DNA of 64,000 bases. It comes from Bacillota bacterium. GTDB lineage: Bacteria; Bacillota; Clostridia; Lachnospirales; Lachnospiraceae. A program made the translations under genes and the position numbers. A model generated the notes under the pieces. That model had not been told where the DNA came from. It did not search any database and was given only the letters and a program-made list of their open reading frames with translations. Of the stretch, positions 25,829 to 35,095 are shown one piece after another. The stretch lies in assembly GCA_023437365.1 (NCBI GenBank), contig JAEZGK010000099.1, positions 1-64,000 of the forward strand, given 5' to 3'. The first letter of the stretch is position 1; each line of letters begins with the position of its first letter.

Positions 25829-26710
25829 ATGGCTGTAAAGAAGGGATTAGGAAAAGGTCTTGATATCATGATTCCAGAAAAAATTATTGACAATGTCGAA
25901 GAGAAACAGGATAATGTTTCACGTGAAACAATGGTTCACATCAGCGACATAGAACCCAATAAGTCACAACCCAGAAAAAAATTTGATGAAGATGCTTTGC
26001 AAGAGCTCGCTGATTCCATAAAACAATATGGAGTTATCCAGCCGTTGATTCTTCAAAAAAGAGGGAAGATGTACGAGATCATTGCCGGCGAACGGCGATG
26101 GAGAGCAGCCAGAATTGCAGGATTGAAGGAAGTACCGGCTATTATTAAGGACTATACGCCTCAGGAAATCGTTGAGATCGCATTAATAGAGAATATACAA
26201 AGAGAAGATCTAAATCCGATTGAAGAGGCTCAGACCTTCCAGCGATTAATACAAGAGTTTCAGTTAAAGCAGGACGAGGTGGCAGAGAGAGTATCTAAAA
26301 GCCGTGTTGCTGTTACGAATTCCATGCGTCTGCTGAAGCTTGATGACAGAGTTCAGCAAATGATTATTGATGATATGATTTCAAGCGGTCATGCTCGTGC
26401 ACTGTTGTCTCTTGAGGATAATGAAAAACAATATAATACAGCCTGTAGAATCTTTGATGAAAAGCTCAGCGTGAGAGAGACTGAAAAGCTGGTAAAGCAG
26501 CTTCTTACAGAAAAGCCCCTGAAAGAGGTTGCTGCAGCTAAGGAAGATGATTATATATATCGCGGCCTGGAAGATAAAATCAGAACGTTAATCGGGACCA
26601 AGGTATCCATACATAATAAAAATAATCATAAGGGCTCCATAGAAATAGAATATTATTCAAAAGAAGAGCTGGAAAGAATTGTTGATTTGTTCGAGGGCAT
26701 GAATCAATAA
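25829..26710 (+). CDS. parB: Chromosome partitioning protein ParB (Spo0J)
   Basis: A 293-aa protein. The CTP-binding N-domain has the GERRWRAARIAGL motif and ENIQREDLNPIEEA. The central helix-turn-helix (DEVAERVSKSRVAVTNSMRLL) binds parS, and the C-terminal part dimerises. Residues NVSRET near the N-terminus are encoded by a perfect parS inside the gene. It lies 53 bp after parA in one operon. Confidence 0.97.
   Translation: MAVKKGLGKGLDIMIPEKIIDNVEEKQDNVSRETMVHISDIEPNKSQPRKKFDEDALQELADSIKQYGVIQPLILQKRGKMYEIIAGERRWRAARIAGLKEVPAIIKDYTPQEIVEIALIENIQREDLNPIEEAQTFQRLIQEFQLKQDEVAERVSKSRVAVTNSMRLLKLDDRVQQMIIDDMISSGHARALLSLEDNEKQYNTACRIFDEKLSVRETEKLVKQLLTEKPLKEVAAAKEDDYIYRGLEDKIRTLIGTKVSIHNKNNHKGSIEIEYYSKEELERIVDLFEGMNQ
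25915..25930. other. parS: parS site inside parB
   Basis: TGTTTCACGTGAAACA is the perfect 16-bp palindrome. It is read in frame as V-S-R-E-T within parB; a parS inside spo0J itself is also known from Bacillus. Confidence 0.95.
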
Positions 26711-26767
26711 TTACCGGATACAAAAATCACAGGATAATCTACCGGCCGCATAAGGGAGGATTTATAA

Positions 26768-27280
26768 ATGAATTTTATAGAAATGATAAATGATTACGCT
26801 GGGTACATTATGATAGGTCTGGCAGGAGTATCAGTTCTACTGATCGTATTTGTTATAATTTTATCTGTTAAACAAATGAAGTTATCTAAAAAATATAAGA
26901 AGTTTATGTCAGGAGCAACCGGCGAGAATCTCGAAAGCCAGATCATTGCCCGGTTTGCTGACATTGACCAATTAAAAGTGAGTTCAAAAAGCTTAGAGGA
27001 AGAACTGGCTAAAGTGAAAGAAAACCTCCTGATCACATATCAGAAGGTAGGAGTGGTGAAATACGATGCCTTCAGGGAAATGGGTGGAAAGCTCAGTTTT
27101 GTTCTTGCATTGTTGGATAAGAACAATAACGGCGTTTTACTTAATTCTGTTCACAGTAGCAGAGAGGGTTGCTATACCTATTTGAAAGAAATCATCAAAG
27201 GGGAATCCTTTTTGGAATTATCAGAGGATGAAGCAAAGGCCTTAAATCAGGCATTGAACAGCAGTAACTTTATGGAGTAA
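26768..27280 (+). CDS. DUF4446 family membrane-anchored protein
   Basis: A 170-aa protein with one N-terminal membrane segment (IMIGLAGVSVLLIVFVIILS, residues 14-33), a charged coiled-coil (about 45-90) and a conserved C-terminal domain with VVKYDAFREMGGKLSFVLALLD and SREGCYTYLKEI. This matches the DUF4446 family, usually found just after parB in Clostridia. The function is not known; position suggests a link to origin or septum biology. GGGAGGA precedes it. Confidence 0.85.
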   Translation: MNFIEMINDYAGYIMIGLAGVSVLLIVFVIILSVKQMKLSKKYKKFMSGATGENLESQIIARFADIDQLKVSSKSLEEELAKVKENLLITYQKVGVVKYDAFREMGGKLSFVLALLDKNNNGVLLNSVHSSREGCYTYLKEIIKGESFLELSEDEAKALNQALNSSNFME

Positions 27281-27331
27281 CTGATCGACGTAACGGAGTA
27301 CTATCCCAAAGGATCGTATCAGTTCTGTTAT

Positions 27332-27372
27332 AAAAAAAGCGTAGGTATCATTTTCAGACCTACGCTTTTTAT
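27332..27372. terminator. Bidirectional terminator parB operon / adhE
   Basis: AAAAAGCGTAGGT pairs with ACCTACGCTTTTT around an 11-nt loop, with A and T runs on either side, between the converging parB-operon and adhE genes. Confidence 0.9.
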
Positions 27373-27429
27373 TTCTAATTTACCCTATTACACTTATGAG
27401 AAATTATTAAATATGAAATTGATTTCATA

Positions 27430-30051
27430 TTACTTCTTCTTACTCGGAGCCTTACCCTTTCCGTAATAAGCCAGCATATAGAGTTCCTCTAATTCAGAGA
27501 CCAAAGGAAGTCTGGGGTTTGCTGTTGTACACTGATCACCGAAGGCTAAGTCAGCCAGAGAGGAAACCTTGTTCAAGAAGTCCTTCTCATCGATGCCATA
27601 TTCCTGTAAGGTTGCCGGAATACCCAGATGACGGTTAAGCTCTTCTATGTCCTTTGCAAGCAGCTCTACGGCATCTGCATTGTTCTTGGGGTTTTTGCCA
27701 AGCTTCTTCATCAGCTCGAAAATCTTATCTCCTACGATATAGCTCTCATACTTCGGGAAGGAGGTAAACTTTGTAGGGCACTCTACGCCGTTGTAACGGA
27801 TTACATGAGGAAGCAGGATTGCATTTGCACAGCCATGAGGAATATGATATTCTCCGCCGAGCTTATGAGCCAAGGAGTGGTTAATACCAAGGAATGCATT
27901 GGTGAAAGCCATACCTGCAATTGTGGAAGCGTTGTGCATCTTTTCACGGGCGATCGGGCTATCGCCACCCTTGTCATAGGACTCCTTCAAATACTTGAAG
28001 ACCATATCAATTGCATGAATTGCAAGAGCGTCCGTATAATCGGAAGCTACTACGGAAATATAAGCTTCAATAGCATGTGTCAATACATCCATGCCGGTCC
28101 ATGCGGTAGATTTCTTCGGAACGCTCATGACGAAATCAGGGTCGATAATAGCAACATCCGGAGTTAATTCGTAGTCAGCGAGAGGATATTTCTTGTTTTC
28201 TTTCTTATCAGAAATAACCGCGAAGGAGGTTACCTCGGAACCGGTACCTGAGGTGGTAGGAATAGCAACAAACTGTGCTTTCTTACCTAAGGTAGGGAAC
28301 TTATAAGCTCGCTTACGGATATCCAGGAACTTCAGTGACATGTTCTTGAAATCTGCGGTGGGATCTTCATAAAATAACCACATACCCTTAGCAGCATCGA
28401 TTGCTGAACCACCGCCGAGTGCGATGATTACGTCAGGTTTAAATTTATTCATTTCTTCTACGCCCTTTAAGATAGTATCCAGGCTTGGATCGGGCTCAAC
28501 CTGATCGAAAATCTCACAGTGAACATAGTCGGTACGCTTTCTTAACTGGTAGAGAACCTTACTTACATATCCTAGCTGAGTCATAGAAGGATCTGCTACG
28601 ATGAAAGCCTTGGAGATGCCGGGCATCTTTGCCAAATAAGCAGTAGAACCAGACTCAAAATAAATCTTACTAGGCACCTTAAACCACTGCATATTTACCC
28701 TCCTCTTTGCAACACGCTTATAATTTACCAAATCCACGGCAGATACATTGTGTGTCGTTGAGTTGCCGCCATAGGAACCGCAGCCCAAGGTGAGGGAAGG
28801 CATATTAGTATTATACAAATCACCGATTGCACCATGGGTGGAGGGTGAATTCACAAGGATACGTCCGGTTCTCATTCTTGCAGAAAAGGTCTTAATAACT
28901 TCATCATCTGTAGAATGAATTACTGAGGAATGACCGAGACCGCCGAGCTCTATCATTTTCTCACTAAGCTGATAACCCTTCTCGAGGGTTTGAGCCTTAA
29001 TCACTGCAAGAACAGGAGATAGCTTCTCTTTAGACAGCGGGAACTCCGGTCCTACGCCTTCCAGTTCAGTACATAATATTTTAGTCTGCTCAGGAATGGT
29101 AATTCCTGCCAGTGCTGCAATTGCCACCGGAGATTGACCTACGATCGCGGGATTTACGGCACCGGTCTTAGTATTGATGACAACCGGCTCCAGTACTTTA
29201 ATCTCTTCCTTTGTTGCAAAATAGCAACCGGCCTTCTTCATTAAATCTATAACCTCATCGTAAACAGGAGCTTCAATAATAGCAGCCTGTTCGGAAGCAC
29301 AAATCATACCATTGTCAAAGGATTTGGATAACACTAAATCGTTAACGGCGCGCTTTAGGTTCGCAGACTTCTCAATAAAGCAGGGAACATTACCGGGACC
29401 TACACCTAGTGCGGGCTTTCCGCAGGAATAAGCCTGCTTAACCATACCGGAACCGCCGGTTGCGAGGATCATAGATACATTGGGATGATTCATCAATTCT
29501 CTGGTAGCATCAATGGAAGGGTACTCAATCCACTGAATACAATTCTTCGGAGCGCCTGCCTTTATAGCTGCCTCATAAAGAGTTTTTGCTGCTTCCTTGG
29601 AGCATTGCTGTGAGCTGGGATGAAAACCGAAGATAATCGGGTTTCTTGTCTTAATACAGGTTAAGCATTTGAACATGGTGGTTGAGGTGGGATTGGTAAC
29701 CGGTGTAACACCTGCTACAATACCAACGGGCTCTGCAACAATCATGTAATCCTCTTCCTCGTTGTCTTCAATGATGCCTACAGTCTTTTGATATTTAATG
29801 GAGTGCCATACATATTCTGTTGCAAAGATATTTTTAATAATTTTATCTTCGTAGATACCTCTTCCGGTCTCTTCAACGGCCATTTTTGCGAGAACCTGTT
29901 GTTTAGCAAGTCCGGCGAGTGCCATCTCATGTACGATATTGTCTACGGTTTCCTGATCTAAGGATAAGAAATCATTTAAAGCAACAAGTGCGTTCTTTAC
30001 TAATTGATCAACATGCTCTTTGGGGGTGGGCTGCTGTATTTCTTTAGACAT
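27430..30051 (-). CDS. adhE: Bifunctional aldehyde-alcohol dehydrogenase AdhE
   Basis: An 873-aa two-domain enzyme that reduces acetyl-CoA to acetaldehyde and then ethanol, regenerating NAD+. The N-terminal half is a CoA-acylating aldehyde dehydrogenase, with catalytic Cys in NGMICASEQ at about residue 250. The C-terminal half is an iron alcohol dehydrogenase with the NAD motif GGGSAIDAAKGMW and metal histidines in GMDVLTHAIEAY and NHSLAHKLG. The domains join near residue 450. AAAGGAGGAA precedes the ATG. It runs leftward, head-on to replication, and has two Rex operators upstream. Confidence 0.98.
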   Translation of the reverse strand: MSKEIQQPTPKEHVDQLVKNALVALNDFLSLDQETVDNIVHEMALAGLAKQQVLAKMAVEETGRGIYEDKIIKNIFATEYVWHSIKYQKTVGIIEDNEEEDYMIVAEPVGIVAGVTPVTNPTSTTMFKCLTCIKTRNPIIFGFHPSSQQCSKEAAKTLYEAAIKAGAPKNCIQWIEYPSIDATRELMNHPNVSMILATGGSGMVKQAYSCGKPALGVGPGNVPCFIEKSANLKRAVNDLVLSKSFDNGMICASEQAAIIEAPVYDEVIDLMKKAGCYFATKEEIKVLEPVVINTKTGAVNPAIVGQSPVAIAALAGITIPEQTKILCTELEGVGPEFPLSKEKLSPVLAVIKAQTLEKGYQLSEKMIELGGLGHSSVIHSTDDEVIKTFSARMRTGRILVNSPSTHGAIGDLYNTNMPSLTLGCGSYGGNSTTHNVSAVDLVNYKRVAKRRVNMQWFKVPSKIYFESGSTAYLAKMPGISKAFIVADPSMTQLGYVSKVLYQLRKRTDYVHCEIFDQVEPDPSLDTILKGVEEMNKFKPDVIIALGGGSAIDAAKGMWLFYEDPTADFKNMSLKFLDIRKRAYKFPTLGKKAQFVAIPTTSGTGSEVTSFAVISDKKENKKYPLADYELTPDVAIIDPDFVMSVPKKSTAWTGMDVLTHAIEAYISVVASDYTDALAIHAIDMVFKYLKESYDKGGDSPIAREKMHNASTIAGMAFTNAFLGINHSLAHKLGGEYHIPHGCANAILLPHVIRYNGVECPTKFTSFPKYESYIVGDKIFELMKKLGKNPKNNADAVELLAKDIEELNRHLGIPATLQEYGIDEKDFLNKVSSLADLAFGDQCTTANPRLPLVSELEELYMLAYYGKGKAPSKKK

Positions 30052-30069
30052 ATATATTCCTCCTTTTGC

Positions 30070-30087
30070 TTGTTAAATATTTAACAG
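30070..30087. promoter_or_regulatory. Rex operator 1 (adhE leader)
   Basis: TTGTTAA-ATAT-TTAACAG matches the redox-sensor Rex consensus TTGTTAANNNNTTAACAA in 17 of 18 positions (counting the spacer as free). It lies downstream of the adhE promoter and about 20 bp before the start codon, an ideal road-block position. Confidence 0.88.
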
Positions 30088-30102
30088 AATGTTTATGAGT
30101 AA

Positions 30103-30131
30103 AATATACCATGAAAAAAATCTTTTGTAAA
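30103..30131 (-). promoter_or_regulatory. adhE promoter
   Basis: Minus-strand TTTACA (30131-30126), 17-bp spacer, TATATT (30108-30103). It lies between the two Rex sites. Confidence 0.7.
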
Positions 30132-30136
30132 TAGAA

Positions 30137-30154
30137 TTGTTAAAATAATAACAA
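30137..30154. promoter_or_regulatory. Rex operator 2 (upstream of adhE promoter)
   Basis: TTGTTAA-AATA-ATAACAA differs at one of the 14 fixed positions of the Rex consensus and sits just upstream of the -35 box. The rest of the 370-bp adhE/HD-GYP gap (up to 30420) is AT-rich and shows nothing else I can name. Confidence 0.75.
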
Positions 30155-30420
30155 TCAAAAAATTTACCAAAATTAACTGTAAATTATAAATAATGTACAA
30201 TAACCTAAATTATATGTCAATACAGGCGAAATAATGTATAATAATTTACTAATGCCGGAATAAAAGTTGTGCGTAAAGTCTATGGTGCTGAAATAGAGAG
30301 ATTCTACCTATATATGATTGCTATAATATGTATTATAATATAGCTAGATGGTAAATTATGATATACGGGTAAACTCAACAAATAGTTCTGAATTCAAATA
30401 ACTATTGAAAGGTGATAAGA

Positions 30421-31479
30421 ATGAGAATTGCCTCATTAGATTCTATAAAGGGTAACGAGCTGCTGGCAAAGGATGTATATTCCAGCAATGACGCTCTTTT
30501 GATGCCGGCGGGCTCCATCGTTAAGAAAGAATACATCAGGAGACTAAGGGATCTAAACGTTGAATATCTATATATAGAAGACGAAATAGCCCAAGGTATA
30601 AATTTAACCAATAATCTTGAATTTCAGATACAGGAGCAATGTCAGGAGGCTGTCAGGGATATTCTTCAGAAGTACTTTTTTCAAAATGAGAATGAACTGG
30701 AGCAGATTAAGGACATCGCAGACGAGATCATACGTAATATTATGGAAGATCCGAAGGTTATTTTTAATCTGTCAACAATACGGTTAAGGAGCAGCAGCAC
30801 ATATTCTCATTCATTAAATGTCTGTGCACTTGCCGTACTGCTGTCATTTAAACTTAAGCTTCCCAAGACAAAGATTAGGGATATTGCTGTCGGCTGTCTC
30901 TTGCATGACATAGGCATTACCTATATTAAAAGCGAGCTTCTTGATGCCTCCCTGGAGGATAATACCGAAAACGTATCAAAGGAACTGAAGAAGCATATCA
31001 TATACGGATATTCTGCTGTCGAGAAAATGGAATGGCTTTCTGCAACCTCAAAGGATATCATCATCAGTCATCATGAACGATTGGATGGATCAGGGTATCC
31101 CTTCCATGTAAAAGAGGGAAGAATTAAAATTGGAAGCAGAATAGCTGCGGTCTGTGATGAATTTGACAGCAGAGTATACGGAAACTTCATGACAAAGATG
31201 AAGGTTCATGATGCGATTGATTATATCGTAAGCCAGGCCGGTGTAAAATTTGATTTACGTGTAGTGAAAGCATTCGTGGATTCAGTTGCAGCATATCCTA
31301 CCGGTTCTCTTGTGAGGACGAACGAAGATGAAACTGCGATCGTTCTTAGACAAAATCCTCAATGTCCTACCAGGCCGTTAATCAGAATAGTTGAAGATAG
31401 CAAAGGAAATAAGCTGAGTCATTGGGTAGAGAAAAATCTGGTTGAGGAACTGACATTATTTATAACAGATACGATTTAA
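30421..31479 (+). CDS. HD-GYP domain c-di-GMP phosphodiesterase
   Basis: A 352-aa cytosolic protein. The N-terminal 100 residues are an uncharacterised segment. The HD-GYP domain follows, with HDIG at residues 162-165 and HHERLDGSGYP at 217-227; both metal-ligand sets and the GYP motif are intact, so hydrolysis of cyclic di-GMP is expected. GAAAGGTG precedes the ATG. It stands alone, with two GGDEF proteins further on at 53-57 kb. Confidence 0.88.
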   Translation: MRIASLDSIKGNELLAKDVYSSNDALLMPAGSIVKKEYIRRLRDLNVEYLYIEDEIAQGINLTNNLEFQIQEQCQEAVRDILQKYFFQNENELEQIKDIADEIIRNIMEDPKVIFNLSTIRLRSSSTYSHSLNVCALAVLLSFKLKLPKTKIRDIAVGCLLHDIGITYIKSELLDASLEDNTENVSKELKKHIIYGYSAVEKMEWLSATSKDIIISHHERLDGSGYPFHVKEGRIKIGSRIAAVCDEFDSRVYGNFMTKMKVHDAIDYIVSQAGVKFDLRVVKAFVDSVAAYPTGSLVRTNEDETAIVLRQNPQCPTRPLIRIVEDSKGNKLSHWVEKNLVEELTLFITDTI

Positions 31480-31716
31480 CCTACTGTGGATAATTGTTTC
31501 CATTTGTGGAGGAACAGTCATAGAACGTTATAATTGGTGGATATAGTACATACTTGCACATTCGAATAAAATATGATATAAATAATTATTACAGGAAGCA
31601 GGATAAGATCCTTGGTAAGGAGTTATCCGTTATCGAAGTGAAGGTACCAATTTGTTCACTTGTGTGAAAATGAGCATAAGCCCAATTTCGCAGGTTTTCT
31701 AAGAATGGAGATTTAT

Positions 31717-32610
31717 ATGCACAGCTATTTAAGAGCGATCGGTTTCAGTAATATTAGTAATAGGATGGAACTGGATCGATTGTTAGAGATGATTACGGAA
31801 GGCTCTGCTAAAAAGCGTACCGTACAGTCAGGAGGTGCGAACAACCTGACAGAGTTAAGCATGGAATTCGGGGAAGGGATGGGCATTACGGTTCGCGGAG
31901 AAACTGACGAGAACGGTAAATTCCATATAGATCACTATTATCCTTATCTTTTTGGACAGACGATCAGTACCCGGGAAGAGGTAGGAATCAACAAACGTGT
32001 GGACTCAGAGGCATATACCGGAATGTGTGATGATTTTCGTCTTGGGGTATCATTGATCTTCTATTTACAGAATGTCATTGAATTCTTAGAGAAGAAAAAT
32101 CAGAACATGCCGATGGGAACCTCTTTTCCGATTACTCTGGCGGCTCTTTCTCTGGAAGGAAGAATCCTCCTGCCAATAGAGATGGATGAGGTACAGGTCA
32201 GGAATATCAGTGCAGAGACGAAATATCGTAATAATCTGATTGCTGAGGCAAAAAAGGGCAACCAGGATGCGATTGACAGTCTGACGATTGATGATATTGA
32301 TACCTATGCTATGATATCGAAAAGAGCAAAGAAGGAAGATATTTATACCATCGTTGATACTTCCTTTATCCCTTTCGGTTCCGAGTCGGATAATTATAGT
32401 GTAATTGCTACAATTACCGAATGTAATCAGATTGAAAATACGTTTACCAAGGAAGAAATTTATGATTTGCAGCTGGTCTGCAATGATATCACCTTTCGAG
32501 TATGTATCAACCAGAAGGATTTGCTGGGGGAGCCGATGGTCGGAAGACGATTTAAAGGTAATATCTGGATGCAGGGAAGTATCGGTTTCTCTGAGCAGAC
32601 AAGAGATTAG
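31717..32610 (+). CDS. DUF3881 family protein
   Basis: About 297 aa, soluble, with no signal peptide. The start MHSYLRAIGFSNI and the middle segment YTGMCDDFRLGVSLIFYLQN match what I know as DUF3881, a family seen mainly in Lachnospiraceae with no assigned role. TGGAGA precedes the ATG at 31717; the frame is open further upstream to 31660. It contains an acidic N-terminal half and a beta-rich C-terminal half. I cannot suggest a function. Confidence 0.65.
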   Translation: MHSYLRAIGFSNISNRMELDRLLEMITEGSAKKRTVQSGGANNLTELSMEFGEGMGITVRGETDENGKFHIDHYYPYLFGQTISTREEVGINKRVDSEAYTGMCDDFRLGVSLIFYLQNVIEFLEKKNQNMPMGTSFPITLAALSLEGRILLPIEMDEVQVRNISAETKYRNNLIAEAKKGNQDAIDSLTIDDIDTYAMISKRAKKEDIYTIVDTSFIPFGSESDNYSVIATITECNQIENTFTKEEIYDLQLVCNDITFRVCINQKDLLGEPMVGRRFKGNIWMQGSIGFSEQTRD

Positions 32611-32842
32611 TGTGATTTTATAAGAAATTCACACTTAGAAGTTTATGCCTGCAGCTTCCTTGACATAAACATATTCAAAGGAAGATCATGTTCAGTTAGT
32701 GTGATTAATATAGTAATAATAAGATATAACCGGATTATTCCAATGGATTATTTGTTCAACTGGGATATCCGGTTTACTTAAACTCATAGACAGAGATAAA
32801 TTATACTAGTTCAGATACAGAGCCAAACTATTGCCGGTTCAA
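32611..32842. other. Gap after the DUF3881 gene
   Basis: No gene is seen. An inverted repeat near 32734-32773 (AACCGGATTATTCC... and GGATATCCGGTTTACTT) could act as a terminator for the DUF3881 gene. Confidence 0.4.
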
Positions 32843-32944
32843 GTAGTTAGGGACAAGTCGAAATTATTGTAGTTAGGGACAGGTCGAAATTATTGTAGCT
32901 AGGGACAAGTCGAAATTATGTAGCTAGGGACAAGTCGAAATTAT
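32843..32944. repeat. Four tandem 25-26 bp repeats
   Basis: Units start at 32843 and 32869 (26 bp) and at 32895 and 32920 (25 bp). Each has the core TAGGGACAAGTCGAAATTAT with one or two changes (GTTAG or GCTAG at the start, one CAGG for CAAG). They lie just before the tRNA-Arg promoter. They are contiguous without unique spacers, so this is not a CRISPR. Repeated subterminal motifs are typical of the ends of IS21-like elements, but no transposase is present here. Confidence 0.9.
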
Positions 32945-32948
32945 GTTA

Positions 32949-32977
32949 TTGACTTAGCCCGCAGGAAATAGTAGAAT
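32949..32977 (+). promoter_or_regulatory. tRNA-Arg promoter
   Basis: TTGACT (32949-32954), 17-bp spacer, TAGAAT (32972-32977); the start falls about 14 bp before the tRNA. Confidence 0.75.
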
Positions 32978-32997
32978 AATTACGTTGCGAAAATTGC

Positions 32998-33069
32998 GCC
33001 CTCATAGTTAAATGGATATAACAAGCCCCTCCTAAGGGCTAGTTGCAGGTTCGATTCCTGCTGGGGGTG
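32998..33069 (+). tRNA. tRNA-Arg (CCT)
   Basis: A 72-nt cloverleaf. The acceptor GCCCTCA pairs with TGGGGGT (two G-U pairs), the anticodon stem is AGCCC/GGGCT around CTCCTAA (anticodon CCT), the T arm is GCAGG-TTCGATT-CCTGC, and the discriminator is G. CCA is not encoded. It reads AGG. Confidence 0.92.
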
Positions 33070-33071
33070 TT

Positions 33072-33107
33072 GCTGAAAGCTTAGAAATAGGCTTTCAGCT
33101 TTTTTTA
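33072..33107 (+). terminator. Terminator after tRNA-Arg
   Basis: GCTGAAAGC pairs with GCTTTCAGC, followed by eight T. Confidence 0.92.
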
Positions 33108-33115
33108 TGCAAACT

Positions 33116-33156
33116 TTTACAATGCTGCTTTACATAAATTTTACATAATTTATACA
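33116..33156 (+). promoter_or_regulatory. Pho-box array upstream of pstS
   Basis: Four TTTACA-like hexamers in the same direction start at 33116, 33129, 33140 and 33151 (the last is TATACA), with 13-, 11- and 11-bp steps. This is the pattern of PhoP/PhoB binding sites (TT-ACA repeats) of Firmicutes. A weak TAGCAT lies 17 bp after the last repeat and could be the -10. It should make the operon phosphate-starvation inducible through the PhoB/PhoR pair encoded at its end. Confidence 0.8.
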
Positions 33157-33233
33157 TAATCATGATATCTCCATAGCATCAAAGATGATATTTTAAAATT
33201 GTAAACAGGAAAAATTGGTTAAGGAGTGAATAG

Positions 33234-34124
33234 ATGAAAAGAAGGATAAAAGGATGGTTTGATCTTTTGATGATAAGTATTCTGATGTCAGTTGTATTAA
33301 CAGCTTGCAGTAAAAGCGAAGGCAGCACAGAGAATACTGATATTCCAGAGGGGTCAGGTGCAGCCGGGGTGGAGGTAAATGAGGACTTAAGCGGTTCGAT
33401 CACCATGGCTGGTTCTACTTCCATGGAGAAGCTGGCAAATGTAGTAATTGAGGCCTTCATGGCAAAGTATCCCAAGGTCAATGTATCAGCGGAATTCATC
33501 GGTTCATCTGCCGGAATTGAGGCGGTACTTGCGGGTACCGTAGATATCGGTAATGCATCCAGAGACCTAAAGGATAGTGAAGTCAGCTCGGGTGCGGTCC
33601 AGAATGTAGTTGCCCTGGATGGTATCGCCGTTATTTTAGATAAAAACAATATAGTTACAAATCTGACCAAGGATCAACTGGTACAAATTTTTACCGGTCA
33701 ATTCAATAACTGGAGGGATTTCGGCGGTGCGGACCAGCCAATTGTGGTGGTCGGCAGGGAGTCCGGTTCCGGGACGAGAGGCGCATTTGAAGAGCTGCTT
33801 GGTGTTGCAGATCTGTGTAAATATGCCAATGAAATTAACAGTACCGGCGGCGTCATGGCAAAGGTCGCCTCCATACCGGGAGCCATCGGTTATGTTTCTC
33901 TTGATGTAGTGGATGATACAGTTAAGACAGCACCGGTCGACGGAGCAGCACCGACAGAGGAAACCATTAAGTCAGGAGAATATTTGTTAAGCCGTCCCTT
34001 CGTTATGGCTACCAAGGGTAAAATATCAGCTCAGAATGAGGTGGTTCAGGCCTTGTTCGAGTATCTGAAGACAGAGGAAGGAAAGCAGTTAATTGAAAGT
34101 GTTGGTCTGATCACAGTTGACTAA
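33234..34124 (+). CDS. pstS: Phosphate ABC transporter binding lipoprotein
   Basis: A 296-aa lipoprotein. The lipobox is LTAC with the acylated Cys at 25. The PBP-like domain begins SGSITMAGSTSMEKLANVV, with IGSSAGIEAVLAGTVDIGNASR and VGRESGSGTRGAFEEL as phosphate-binding loops. It captures phosphate outside the membrane for PstCAB. It is the first gene of the pst-pho operon, just after the Pho boxes. Confidence 0.96.
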   Translation: MKRRIKGWFDLLMISILMSVVLTACSKSEGSTENTDIPEGSGAAGVEVNEDLSGSITMAGSTSMEKLANVVIEAFMAKYPKVNVSAEFIGSSAGIEAVLAGTVDIGNASRDLKDSEVSSGAVQNVVALDGIAVILDKNNIVTNLTKDQLVQIFTGQFNNWRDFGGADQPIVVVGRESGSGTRGAFEELLGVADLCKYANEINSTGGVMAKVASIPGAIGYVSLDVVDDTVKTAPVDGAAPTEETIKSGEYLLSRPFVMATKGKISAQNEVVQALFEYLKTEEGKQLIESVGLITVD

Positions 34125-34156
34125 ATAAGGAAGACACTGAAAAGAAGGAGTATTTT

Positions 34157-35095
34157 ATGAGTGAAGGAAGCTTTTCCATTGTAGGAAGTTACCATACGAA
34201 GAAAACGGTAGAAAGAATAGCAGCAGTTGTCTTCACCTTCTGTGCATTCTTTGCAGTACTGGCAGTCTTCTCAATAACCATCTATATGATCATCAGCGGT
34301 ACACCGGCAATCTTTGAAGTCGGTCTAAAGGATATCTTATTTGGTACTGTCTGGATGCCGAACGCAGCCGAACCGAAATTCGGTATCCTTTATGTCATCC
34401 TGACCTCCGTTGTAGGTACGACGATGGCAATCATCATAGGTGTTCCAATCGGATTGATGACAGCCGTATTCCTTGCCGAGACAGCACCAAAGCCACTGGC
34501 AAAGGTCGTCAGACCCGCAGTAGAGCTGCTGGCAGGTATTCCGTCTGTGATCTATGGCCTTTTAGGTATCCTGATCCTGAATCCGATCATCTATAAATTA
34601 GAGATGGCAGTATATAAGAATTCACCTGATCATCAGTTTACCGGAGGTTCAAATCTGATTTCCGCTGTCCTGGTATTGGCAATTATGATCTTACCCACGG
34701 TAATCAATATCAGTGAAACCGCTCTTAGGTCAGTTCCAGCTCATTATAAACAGGCATCTCTTGCAATAGGCGCCACCCATATTCAGACAATTTTCAAGGT
34801 GCTGCTGCCTTCTGCTAAATCAGGTATCATGACTGCTGTAGTTTTGGGAGTAGGCAGAGCTATCGGAGAAGCAATGGCAATTAGCTTAGTTGCCGGAAAC
34901 GGTGCAAATTTACCGTTGCCGTTTAATTCCGTCCGCTTCCTGACCACTGCCGTGGTCAGCGAGATGTCTTATGCCGCAGATACTCATAAACGCGTATTGT
35001 TTACGATTGGGTTGGTGCTTTTTGCCTTTATCATGCTGATCAATCTATTATTAAGTAAGGTTATGAAGGGAGGAAAGAGTGATGCCGACAGCTAG
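34157..35095 (+). CDS. pstC: Phosphate ABC transporter permease PstC
   Basis: A 312-aa permease with six membrane segments. The cytoplasmic EAA loop shows SLAIGATHIQTIFKVLLPSAKSGIMT. The start is ATG at 34157 with AGAAGGAG. Its 3' end overlaps the start of pstA by about 14 bp. Confidence 0.95.
   Translation: MSEGSFSIVGSYHTKKTVERIAAVVFTFCAFFAVLAVFSITIYMIISGTPAIFEVGLKDILFGTVWMPNAAEPKFGILYVILTSVVGTTMAIIIGVPIGLMTAVFLAETAPKPLAKVVRPAVELLAGIPSVIYGLLGILILNPIIYKLEMAVYKNSPDHQFTGGSNLISAVLVLAIMILPTVINISETALRSVPAHYKQASLAIGATHIQTIFKVLLPSAKSGIMTAVVLGVGRAIGEAMAISLVAGNGANLPLPFNSVRFLTTAVVSEMSYAADTHKRVLFTIGLVLFAFIMLINLLLSKVMKGGKSDADS

Noticed and set aside
27628..28167. 179-aa frame antisense to adhE
   Set aside because: It lies wholly inside a well supported gene; the frame is a by-product of adhE codon use.
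31485..31493. Perfect DnaA box TGTGGATAA far from oriC
   Set aside because: A single 9-mer is expected by chance in this AT-rich window; another occurs inside the decarboxylase gene near 57995.
32843..32944. Possible CRISPR array
   Set aside because: Repeats are contiguous with no unique spacers, and no cas genes are nearby.
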